The notes under the pieces: model-generated
What the model was told of the DNA's origin: nothing
The model's input: only the letters and a program-made list of their open reading frames with translations
Database searches by the model: none
In this document: positions 5,398 to 10,201 of the stretch, one piece after another
How the letters are laid out: each line of letters starts with the position of its first letter
Numbering within the stretch: the first letter of the stretch is position 1
Position numbers and translations under genes: made by a program
DNA from: Candidatus Kaiserbacteria bacterium
GTDB lineage: Bacteria; Patescibacteriota; Minisyncoccia; Phycocordibacterales; Phycocordibacteraceae
DNA length: 10,201 nucleotides
Direction: 5' to 3'
NCBI GenBank assembly: GCA_003230945.1
Contig: QIHK01000006.1
Span: 1 to 10,201, forward strand

Positions 5398-6792
5398 ATG
5401 CGGCGTATTTTATTTTTTATTTCTTTTCTTGTATTAGTGCTGGAACCATTTCCCGTATTTGCTCAGACAAATATAACGACGCAAGTAGCAGATTATAAAC
5501 AGAAACTGCAAGGTCAGCTCAATCAAATTGAGAAGCAAATTGCTGTTCAACAAACTCTTCTTGATAATGCCCAAAATCAGCATCAGACACTTCAGACACA
5601 GATTAATGTTTTCAATGCAAAAATTAGAAAGACTCAGCTTCAGATACGAGCAATTAATCTGACCATTACACAACTCTCGGGCAATATAAATACACATACT
5701 CAGACGCTTTCTCAACTTTCTACAAAACTTAATAATGAAAAAGAGTCGCTCGCGCAGATTTTACGACAAACACAGGTGCTCGATGATTATTCAATTGTTT
5801 CGGTCGCTCTCAGTTCTCAGAATGTCTCAAGTTTTTTTAGGGATCTTGATGCTTTTGTTTCTATTAAAAGTTCACTTGCCGATTCGTTTAGTAATATCAA
5901 AAAAACAAGTTCATCAACTGAGGCAGAAAAAGAATCACTGCAATCACGGCTTTCTGAGCAAGAGCAATTACGTACGGTTGCTCGACTTGCAAAGCAAGCG
6001 GTGCAAGTGCAACAGAATAATAAACAACGCCTTTTAAGACGAACAAAAGGTATAGAAGCAAACTATCAAAAAATTATTGCTTCGAGCCAAAAGACTGCAG
6101 CACAAATACGTAGTGAGCTTTTCTCCCTACGAGGTTCCGCCGCGATTCCATTTGGTACAGCGCTCGCGTATGCAAAGAAAGCAGAGAAGGCGACCGGTAC
6201 GCGTGCGGCAGTGACGCTCGGCGTTCTCAAACAAGAAACTAATTTGGGTGAAAATCTTGGTACAGGTACTTGGCGTGTCGACATGTCGCCACGCCGTGAT
6301 CAACCAATTTTCGTGTATATCACTCGGACACTTGGTTTTAGTCCGGACAAAATGCCAGTTTCGAAAAGACCTTCTTATGGCTGGGGTGGCGCCATGGGTC
6401 CTGGACAGTTCATTCCATCGACTTGGACTTGCTATGGTGGTTTTGTGAATACCGTAACTGGTTCTTGTAGTAATCGGGGGCGTCTCTCGTGGAAAGAATT
6501 TTATCGCGGTCCATGGAAATATGTCGCTAGTAAAGACCGTGTACGTAAACTTTTGGGAGCATCAGTGCCAAGTAACCCATGGAATCCGCAGGTAGCCATT
6601 ATGGCCACCGCAATGCTTATGGCCGATAACGGCGCATCGGCGCAAACTCGTTTTGCAGAACGACGCGCTGCATTGCGTTATTTTGCGGGATGGTCTGGAG
6701 CAAAAAATCCAGCTTACTCTTTTTATGGAGACGGAGTAATGGGCTTTGCTCGACGCTTTCAAAAGCAAATTAATATACTAAATGGCTCGTAA
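5398..6792 (+). CDS. Secreted coiled-coil protein with C-terminal lytic transglycosylase domain
   Basis: Residues 1-22 form a signal peptide (RR, a hydrophobic core, then VFA before Q23), so the 464-residue product should be exported. Residues about 25-235 are a long Gln/Lys/Glu-rich coiled coil resembling EnvC/CwlO-type peptidoglycan hydrolase regulators. From about residue 250 there is a lysozyme-like fold: AVTLGVLKQETNLGENLG with candidate catalytic Glu E280, then GAMGPGQFIPSTW (331-343), the typical second motif of lytic transglycosylases, then NPWNPQVAIMATAMLMADNGA and ALRYFAGW. Such enzymes cut the MurNAc-GlcNAc bond of peptidoglycan. Two cysteines soon after the second motif (TCYGG, GSCSN) could pair outside the cell. 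Pairing a regulator-like coiled coil with a catalytic domain suggests self-controlled wall cleavage in division, or action on a neighbouring cell's wall. The exact glycoside hydrolase family is uncertain. Confidence 0.87.
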   Translation: MRRILFFISFLVLVLEPFPVFAQTNITTQVADYKQKLQGQLNQIEKQIAVQQTLLDNAQNQHQTLQTQINVFNAKIRKTQLQIRAINLTITQLSGNINTHTQTLSQLSTKLNNEKESLAQILRQTQVLDDYSIVSVALSSQNVSSFFRDLDAFVSIKSSLADSFSNIKKTSSSTEAEKESLQSRLSEQEQLRTVARLAKQAVQVQQNNKQRLLRRTKGIEANYQKIIASSQKTAAQIRSELFSLRGSAAIPFGTALAYAKKAEKATGTRAAVTLGVLKQETNLGENLGTGTWRVDMSPRRDQPIFVYITRTLGFSPDKMPVSKRPSYGWGGAMGPGQFIPSTWTCYGGFVNTVTGSCSNRGRLSWKEFYRGPWKYVASKDRVRKLLGASVPSNPWNPQVAIMATAMLMADNGASAQTRFAERRAALRYFAGWSGAKNPAYSFYGDGVMGFARRFQKQINILNGS

Positions 6793-6818
6793 TATACTGT
6801 TTAAAATCATTGAACGAT

Positions 6819-6847
6819 TTGCAAAATCATCAAAAATAGTGTATTTC
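6819..6847 (+). promoter_or_regulatory. Putative promoter TTGCAA-17 bp-TATTTC for the bL31 gene
   Basis: TTGCAA (6819-6824) lies 17 bp before TATTTC (6842-6847), which ends 8 nt before ATG 6856. The -10 is weak at its last base; TAGTGT (6837-6842), 13 nt from the ATG, is an alternative. No Shine-Dalgarno is visible in the 63-bp gap after the lytic transglycosylase gene. Confidence 0.4.
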
Positions 6848-6855
6848 TAGCGGTA

Positions 6856-7110
6856 ATGAAAAAAGATATTCATCCGTCCGATTACCGACAAGTTGTCTTT
6901 GAGGATCTCGCCTCAGGTGCGCAGTTTTTGATTGGTTCAACTATTCATACAACGGAGACTACAAAATTTGAAGGGAAAGAATATCCGAAGTTTGTCGTTG
7001 AAGTTTCTTCGAAGTCGCATCCGTTTTATACGGGTGAAGATCGAATGCTCGATAAGACAGGCCGAGTGGAACGTTTCAAACAACGTGCTGCTAAGAAAGC
7101 AACGAAATAA
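6856..7110 (+). CDS. rpmE2: 50S ribosomal protein bL31, type B (zinc-free)
   Basis: bL31 helps bridge the two ribosomal subunits at the central protuberance. The 84-residue protein shows the family pattern MKKDIHPSDYRQVVFEDLASG at the start, then GKEYPKFVVEVSSKSHPFYTGE and GRVERFKQRAA. It has no cysteine, so the zinc-binding CxxC form (type A) is ruled out and it belongs to the type B, zinc-independent class. In other bacteria type B is often the zinc-starvation paralogue. Whether this genome also has a type A copy cannot be seen here. A hairpin follows the stop, suggesting a separate transcript from RF1. Confidence 0.95.
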   Translation: MKKDIHPSDYRQVVFEDLASGAQFLIGSTIHTTETTKFEGKEYPKFVVEVSSKSHPFYTGEDRMLDKTGRVERFKQRAAKKATK

Positions 7111-7125
7111 GCTATTCGCTTTAGG

Positions 7126-7154
7126 CCCGTATCTAATACGGGAGCTATTTTCTT
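7126..7154 (+). terminator. Possible intrinsic terminator after bL31
   Basis: CCCGTAT (7126-7132) and ATACGGG (7136-7142) form a perfect 7-bp stem with a 3-nt loop, 15 nt after the bL31 stop. A T-rich tract (TTTTCTT, 7148-7154) follows after five intervening bases. The gap between stem and T-run is longer than usual, so termination may be weak. Confidence 0.5.
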
Positions 7155-7197
7155 AAATAAGAAGCCAATTAGTGATGCTCGGGAAGTAAAAAAATTC

Positions 7198-7218
7198 CTT
7201 CACTCATTTAGTGTGAAG
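7198..7218. promoter_or_regulatory. Inverted repeat upstream of the RF1 -10 element
   Basis: CTTCAC (7198-7203) and GTGAAG (7213-7218) form a perfect 6-bp dyad with a 9-nt spacer, centred about 20 bp upstream of the proposed RF1 -10, where a repressor or activator could act. It could equally be chance in a 132-bp gap. Confidence 0.3.
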
Positions 7219-7221
7219 TGA

Positions 7222-7230
7222 TGGTAGAGT
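7222..7230 (+). promoter_or_regulatory. Putative extended -10 (TGG-TAGAGT) for the RF1 gene
   Basis: TGG precedes TAGAGT (7225-7230), ending 12 nt before ATG 7243. No good -35 at 17 bp is seen. No Shine-Dalgarno lies at a normal distance from the ATG. Confidence 0.4.
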
Positions 7231-7242
7231 TAGAGAACGCAC

Positions 7243-8193
7243 ATGGAATACTCATCTGAATTTAAGAAAAACTTCGCAACGGCATATTTGGCGGAGGAGT
7301 ACGAACGCCTCGCAGAAGAAGCGTCTGATGCCGTATCTGCCGCTGAAAACGACCCTGAGCTCGCGCACATGGCGAAAGAAGATGAAATACGCATCCGAGC
7401 TCGCCAAGTGGATATTCTGGCGGAAATTGAGCGTATCCTCAATAAGGAGAAAGAAGAGATTGAGAAACCTTCATCAGTGGTTATGGAATTTCGCGCAGGC
7501 GCCGGAGGCGATGAGGCAAATATTTTTGCACACGATATAAAAGAGATGTATCAAAAATATGCGGAGATTCGTGGCTGGAAAACAAGAATTATTGATGATC
7601 TAACACTCGAAATAACAGGAGCTGATGCGTATGAGGCACTACGTTATGAGACAGGTGTTCATCGGGTACAACGTGTTCCTGAAACTGAAAAGTCAGGCCG
7701 TATTCATACTTCGACTGCTTCAGTGGCTGTACTTCCGATTCGTAAAAAACATACCTTTGAAATCAATCCTGCCGATATAGAAATAGAATTTTCACGTAGT
7801 GGGGGTGCGGGTGGACAGAATGTAAATAAAGTTGAGACTGCTGTACGACTTATTCATAAACCAACTGGTGTTGATGTACGTTCATCAAGTGAACGAAGTC
7901 AATTAGCGAACCGCGAGAAGGCAATGCAAATTCTTACCGCTAAACTCGAAACAGCTCAGGAAGAAAAAGAAGCTCGCGAGCATGCGGCAGAACGGAAGTC
8001 TCAGATTGGTACTGGAGACCGTTCTGAGAAAATTCGTACCTATAATTATCTTCAAGATCGTATTACTGACCATCGTTTGAAAGAGTCATGGCACAATCTC
8101 CCGAAGATTATGGCGGGTGGTCTTGATGTTATTGTGGATGCGCTCCAAGCAGTGGCAAGTAGTGACCATTCCGAGGAGTCTTCAAATAAATGA
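7243..8193 (+). CDS. prfA: Peptide chain release factor 1 (RF1)
   Basis: RF1 reads UAA and UAG in the ribosomal A site and triggers peptidyl-tRNA hydrolysis. The 316-residue protein carries the stop-codon recognition tripeptide PxT as PET (146-148, in HRVQRVPETEKSGRIHTS), which marks RF1 rather than RF2 (SPF). The catalytic GGQ is at 190-192 in SGGAGGQNVNKVETAVR. RAGAGGDEANIFAHDI (84-99) and RTYNYLQDRITDHRL (265-279) are also typical. It is shorter than the roughly 355-360 residues usual for RF1; the deficit lies in the N-terminal helical domain before residue 75. The stop is TGA, the only UGA terminator among the proteins here, followed directly in frame by TAA. The methyltransferase gene prmC, which often follows prfA, is absent. 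Confidence 0.95.
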   Translation: MEYSSEFKKNFATAYLAEEYERLAEEASDAVSAAENDPELAHMAKEDEIRIRARQVDILAEIERILNKEKEEIEKPSSVVMEFRAGAGGDEANIFAHDIKEMYQKYAEIRGWKTRIIDDLTLEITGADAYEALRYETGVHRVQRVPETEKSGRIHTSTASVAVLPIRKKHTFEINPADIEIEFSRSGGAGGQNVNKVETAVRLIHKPTGVDVRSSSERSQLANREKAMQILTAKLETAQEEKEAREHAAERKSQIGTGDRSEKIRTYNYLQDRITDHRLKESWHNLPKIMAGGLDVIVDALQAVASSDHSEESSNK

Positions 8194-8204
8194 TAAGGAG
8201 ACAG

Positions 8205-8233
8205 TTGCAGATATCTCCTGTTTCAGGTACAGT
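8205..8233 (+). promoter_or_regulatory. Putative promoter TTGCAG-17 bp-TACAGT for the uS2 gene
   Basis: TTGCAG (8205-8210) and TACAGT (8228-8233) are 17 bp apart, and the -10 ends 11 nt before ATG 8245. The -35 lies in the spacer of an inverted repeat, AGGAGA (8196-8201) / TCTCCT (8214-8219). The AAGGAG just after the RF1 stop is over 40 nt from the uS2 ATG and cannot serve as its Shine-Dalgarno. Confidence 0.5.
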
Positions 8234-8244
8234 AGCGCCATAAT

Positions 8245-8943
8245 ATGGCTGATTCCGCTTCTACAACTGACGTGCAGCGCCTCTTTGATACTGGTGCGCA
8301 TTTTGCGCAAGTGAAGAGCCGTCGACATCCTTCGATGAAACCCTTTCTTATTGGTATGAAAGGTCGTCAGGATATCATCGATCTCGTAAAAACCGATAGC
8401 CAAATCGAGGTTGCAAAAAGAGCTTTCTCAACACTTGCAAAAGAAGGGAAGACAATACTTTTTGTCGGTGGAAAAATGGAAATAGCTGATCTCGTGAGAG
8501 AAGCTGCCAAGCGTATCGATGCACCATTTGTTGCGACTCGTTGGCTTGGTGGCACCATTTCGAATTGGACTGAAATAAAAAAGCGTATAGATCGTCTTGC
8601 TGATCTTTCTGAAAAGAAAGAAGCTGGGACTCTTACAAAACAGCACACAAAGCTTGAGATTGTTCGTCTTGAGCGCGAAGTTAAGCGTCTTTCTGAGCGC
8701 CTTGATGGCATCACAACGCTCACAAAGCGCCCAGACGCTCTTGTCATCGTTGATACGAAACACGAGAAGCATGCGACTAAGGAAGCAAATGATGCAGGCA
8801 TTCCGGTTATTGCCATTATGAGTTCAGACTGTAATCTTTCTGAAGTGGCATTTCCGGTCGTTGCAAATGATGCATCACGCGATACGGTAAAGTTGATTCT
8901 ATCCGAATTCACCTCTGCATTTGAAGCAGGACGTTCTGCATAA
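8245..8943 (+). CDS. rpsB: 30S ribosomal protein uS2
   Basis: uS2 sits between the head and body of the small subunit and is needed to load bS1-type proteins and stabilise initiation. The 232-residue protein shows LFDTGAHFAQVKSRRHPSMKPFLIG (13-37), IIDLVKT (44-50), ILFVGGK (71-77), APFVATRWLGGTISNW (93-108) and PDALVIVDTKHEKHATKEA (163-181), then GIPVIAI (185-191). The charged coiled-coil insert (about 110-155) is normal for S2. The segment NLSEVAFPVVANDAS (197-211) replaces the usual DP-x-x-x-x-Y-x-IPGNDDA form but is in the right place. The gene precedes tsf, the classic bacterial order, though a 163-bp gap with its own promoter-like signals separates them. Confidence 0.95.
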   Translation: MADSASTTDVQRLFDTGAHFAQVKSRRHPSMKPFLIGMKGRQDIIDLVKTDSQIEVAKRAFSTLAKEGKTILFVGGKMEIADLVREAAKRIDAPFVATRWLGGTISNWTEIKKRIDRLADLSEKKEAGTLTKQHTKLEIVRLEREVKRLSERLDGITTLTKRPDALVIVDTKHEKHATKEANDAGIPVIAIMSSDCNLSEVAFPVVANDASRDTVKLILSEFTSAFEAGRSA

Positions 8944-9063
8944 GTATTAAAATAATATCATTTGAGTTTTTATCTTGAGTGATTTTCGTACGCTTTATGC
9001 TACACAATGACTATAAAAACTTATTTTTATTTTTTACATTTTAAAACTTTCAACAAAATAGAC

Positions 9064-9097
9064 TTGAGGAGAAGTGAAATGTACGTATACTTAGATT
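9064..9097 (+). promoter_or_regulatory. Putative promoter region of tsf
   Basis: TAGATT (9092-9097) ends 9 nt before ATG 9107, matching the spacing of other genes here. An alternative is TTGAGG (9064-9069), 16 bp, TATACT (9086-9091), which would start transcription just before the ATG. Upstream, TTGAGT (8975-8980) and TATGCT (8996-9001) are spaced at only 15 bp and could give a leader of about 100 nt. Which is used cannot be decided from sequence. Confidence 0.4.
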
Positions 9098-9132
9098 CAA
9101 TTCATTATGAAAATCACAACCGAAGTAATTAA
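9079..9132 (+). CDS. Possible 17-codon upstream ORF overlapping the tsf start
   Basis: ATG 9079 is preceded at 7 nt by AGGAG (9067-9071), a good Shine-Dalgarno in a window where the main genes lack one. The frame reads MYVYLDSIHYENHNRSN and stops at TAA 9130-9132, 23 nt inside tsf in another frame. It could be a leader ORF controlling tsf translation or chance. It can be made only if transcription starts upstream of about 9065, which conflicts with the closest tsf promoter. Confidence 0.2.
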   Translation: MYVYLDSIHYENHNRSN

Positions 9133-9688
9133 ATCTTTAAGAGACAAGACGGGGGTATCAATTATGCAATGTAAGAAGGCTCTTGAGGAATCCTCTGGTG
9201 ATCTTGCACAAGCAGAAGTAATCCTCAAGAAACGTTCGAGTGCTGCAGCTCAGAAAAAAGCAGACCGTGATCTTGGTGCCGGTTTTATCGGTACTTATAT
9301 TCATGAAGGTGTCATTGGTGCGATGGTGTTGCTTTCTTCAGAGACTGACTTTGTTGCAAAGAACCCAGATTTTGCCGCGCTTGCGCGGGAACTTGCTATG
9401 CAAGTAGCTGCAACGAATCCAAAGTACGCTACGGTTGAAAGTATTGCTCCAGAAGCGAAGCAAGCAGCAATTGCTGTTTTTGAAAAGGAAGTAGAGGGGA
9501 AACCAGAAAATATGAAGGAAAAAATTCTTGAGGGGAAACTAGCTTCTTATTTCAAAGATCAAGTACTTCTCGAACAATCTTTTATCAAGGATGAAAGTAA
9601 GACTATCCAAGACCTCTTGAACGAAGCAGTCCAAAAGTTCGGCGAGCGTGTTGAAATAACTTCATTTGCGCGTTTATCGACGCGTTAA
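9107..9688 (+). CDS. tsf: Elongation factor Ts (compact form)
   Basis: EF-Ts exchanges GDP for GTP on EF-Tu. The 193-residue protein has the N-terminal UBA-like domain (about 1-50) with VIKSLRDKTGVSIMQCKKALEESSGDL. The core domain follows, with the nucleotide-exchange motif TDFVAKN (80-86), FAALARELAMQVAA (89-102), LEQSFIKDESKTIQDLL (155-171) and a C-terminal beta strand. It is much shorter than the roughly 280-residue E. coli protein and close to the single-core form of Thermus, lacking the second core subdomain and coiled-coil extension. ATG 9107 gives a normal N-terminus. The next gene starts 3 nt after its stop, so the two are probably cotranscribed. Confidence 0.95.
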   Translation: MKITTEVIKSLRDKTGVSIMQCKKALEESSGDLAQAEVILKKRSSAAAQKKADRDLGAGFIGTYIHEGVIGAMVLLSSETDFVAKNPDFAALARELAMQVAATNPKYATVESIAPEAKQAAIAVFEKEVEGKPENMKEKILEGKLASYFKDQVLLEQSFIKDESKTIQDLLNEAVQKFGERVEITSFARLSTR

Positions 9689-9691
9689 TCC

Positions 9692-10111
9692 ATGATATAT
9701 CTCATTCTTATTGTTACCGCGCTTATCCTACTCATCGGATTTCTAGTGCTTTCAATATATGAGGCAAATCGTGGAACTCGATATTTTGAAGGGTTTCGTG
9801 CTACATTCGATCACCGAGTAGAAAAAACTCAGTTTGTTCTTACTCATGTTGATTTACAAGCATTTTTGTATGACGAGGTGCGTCATCTCTCTGCGCGGTT
9901 TGGACACGACATTGTGCACCTCGTACTTCAAATGGTACGTTTTGCAGAGCGTTTCCTTACACGATTAGTGCGTCGTCTGCGTACGAAACAAGTCTCTGAG
10001 ACGGTCGCTCGTGAGCCGTCGCGTGAGTTTGTGAAAACACTTTCGGATTTCAAAGAACATCTTGAAGTTACTCGTCCGCAGGTACCGAATGTGTTTGATG
10101 TTGAAAAATAA
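9692..10111 (+). CDS. Unknown membrane-anchored protein downstream of tsf
   Basis: The 139-residue protein begins with a hydrophobic helix (residues 2-22, IYLILIVTALILLIGFLVLSI) that probably anchors it in the membrane. The rest is a soluble, mostly helical region rich in aromatic and basic residues. A strongly basic amphipathic stretch (FLTRLVRRLRTKQ, 88-100) could contact membrane or RNA, followed by an acidic/polar tail ending PQVPNVFDVEK. No signal-peptidase site or enzymatic motif is recognised. It starts 3 nt after the tsf stop without a Shine-Dalgarno, so translational coupling is likely, and its stop lies 2 nt before tRNA-Thr. Operon position points to translation-linked expression, not necessarily a translation function. 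I do not recognise the family. It is probably real, given full-length coding character and tight packing. Confidence 0.75.
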   Translation: MIYLILIVTALILLIGFLVLSIYEANRGTRYFEGFRATFDHRVEKTQFVLTHVDLQAFLYDEVRHLSARFGHDIVHLVLQMVRFAERFLTRLVRRLRTKQVSETVAREPSREFVKTLSDFKEHLEVTRPQVPNVFDVEK

Positions 10112-10113
10112 AA

Positions 10114-10187
10114 GCCGGGGTAGCTCAGTTGGCTAGAGCAACGGTTTTGTAAACCGTAGGTCGTGAGTTCGAATCTCACCTCCGGCT
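10114..10187 (+). tRNA. tRNA-Thr (anticodon UGU)
   Basis: All arms fold. The acceptor stem is GCCGGGG with CTCCGGC (one G-T pair). The D stem is GCTC/GAGC. The anticodon stem is ACGGT/ACCGT with loop TTTGTAA, giving anticodon TGT (10148-10150) for ACA. The variable loop is AGGTC, and the T arm is GTGAG-TTCGAAT-CTCAC. G1-C72, C2-G71 and anticodon G35-U36 agree with known threonyl-tRNA synthetase identity elements. The discriminator is U73, and the 3' CCA is not encoded (CAA follows), so CCA must be added enzymatically. With only 2 nt after the preceding stop codon, it is probably processed from that mRNA by RNase P. Confidence 0.97.
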
Positions 10188-10201
10188 CAAATAAGTAAAA
10201 A

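Noticed and set aside
8367..8912. 181-residue minus-strand frame
   Set aside because: It is fully antisense to uS2, serine/arginine-rich and without recognisable motifs. It is a shadow of rpsB.
8997..9044. 15-codon frame in the rpsB-tsf gap
   Set aside because: It has no Shine-Dalgarno, is Phe/Leu-rich from an A/T-rich tract, and has no supporting context.
9928..10179. 83-residue minus-strand frame beginning MRFELTTYGLQN
   Set aside because: It is the complement of the tRNA-Thr and the end of the preceding gene. Frames of this type antisense to tRNAs are a common false call.
1..10201. Alternative genetic code with UGA as glycine, known in some Patescibacteria
   Set aside because: All frames are complete without internal UGA, and one gene ends in UGA, so the standard code is sufficient.
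1..10201. CRISPR array, transposase, integrase, toxin-antitoxin or defence genes
   Set aside because: No direct-repeat array, mobile-element protein motif or paired small toxin/antitoxin frame was seen.

Overview
The window looks like a chromosomal housekeeping stretch from a Candidate Phyla Radiation (Patescibacteria) bacterium, most likely a Parcubacteria-type lineage. I infer this from the gene mix: a type IV pilin-like protein, transketolase split into two genes, a PfkB-family kinase beside a eukaryote-like class I aldolase, a compact EF-Ts, a shortened RF1, and a secreted coiled-coil lytic transglycosylase. The assignment is by pattern recognition, not a search. The standard genetic code fits every gene. 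I see no mobile element, CRISPR array or phage gene. No gene-free stretch exceeds about 165 bases.

Layout. Positions 57-518 encode a pilin-like protein. Positions 597-2607 form a plus-strand operon: transketolase N-terminal subunit, transketolase C-terminal subunit (overlapping), and a 65-residue membrane protein. It meets a minus-strand PfkB kinase (2604-3596) tail to tail. The kinase is divergent from a class I fructose-bisphosphate aldolase (3636-4631), with only 39 bp between the start codons. Then follow, all on plus: bL25 (4680), a secreted lytic transglycosylase (5398), type B bL31 (6856), RF1 (7243), uS2 (8245), EF-Ts (9107), an unknown one-helix membrane protein (9692), and tRNA-Thr(UGU) (10114), which begins 2 nt after that protein's stop.

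How the genes work together. The left half is central carbon metabolism: transketolase supplies fructose 6-phosphate and glyceraldehyde 3-phosphate through the non-oxidative pentose phosphate route, aldolase acts at fructose 1,6-bisphosphate, and the sugar kinase may phosphorylate a hexose or hexose phosphate. The right half is translation (bL25, bL31, RF1, uS2, EF-Ts, tRNA-Thr). The pilin and the lytic enzyme are cell-surface functions.

The most striking signal is regulatory. Nearly every gene that begins a transcription unit has a TANNNT-type -10 hexamer, often with a TGn extension, ending about 8-12 nt before the ATG, and none has a convincing Shine-Dalgarno at normal spacing. This suggests mostly leaderless mRNAs. 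Two promoter regions have extra structure: a 30-bp near-perfect palindrome whose right arm supplies part of the transketolase -10, and a symmetric back-to-back promoter between the kinase and aldolase genes. I found no clear candidate for an entirely new multi-gene system.
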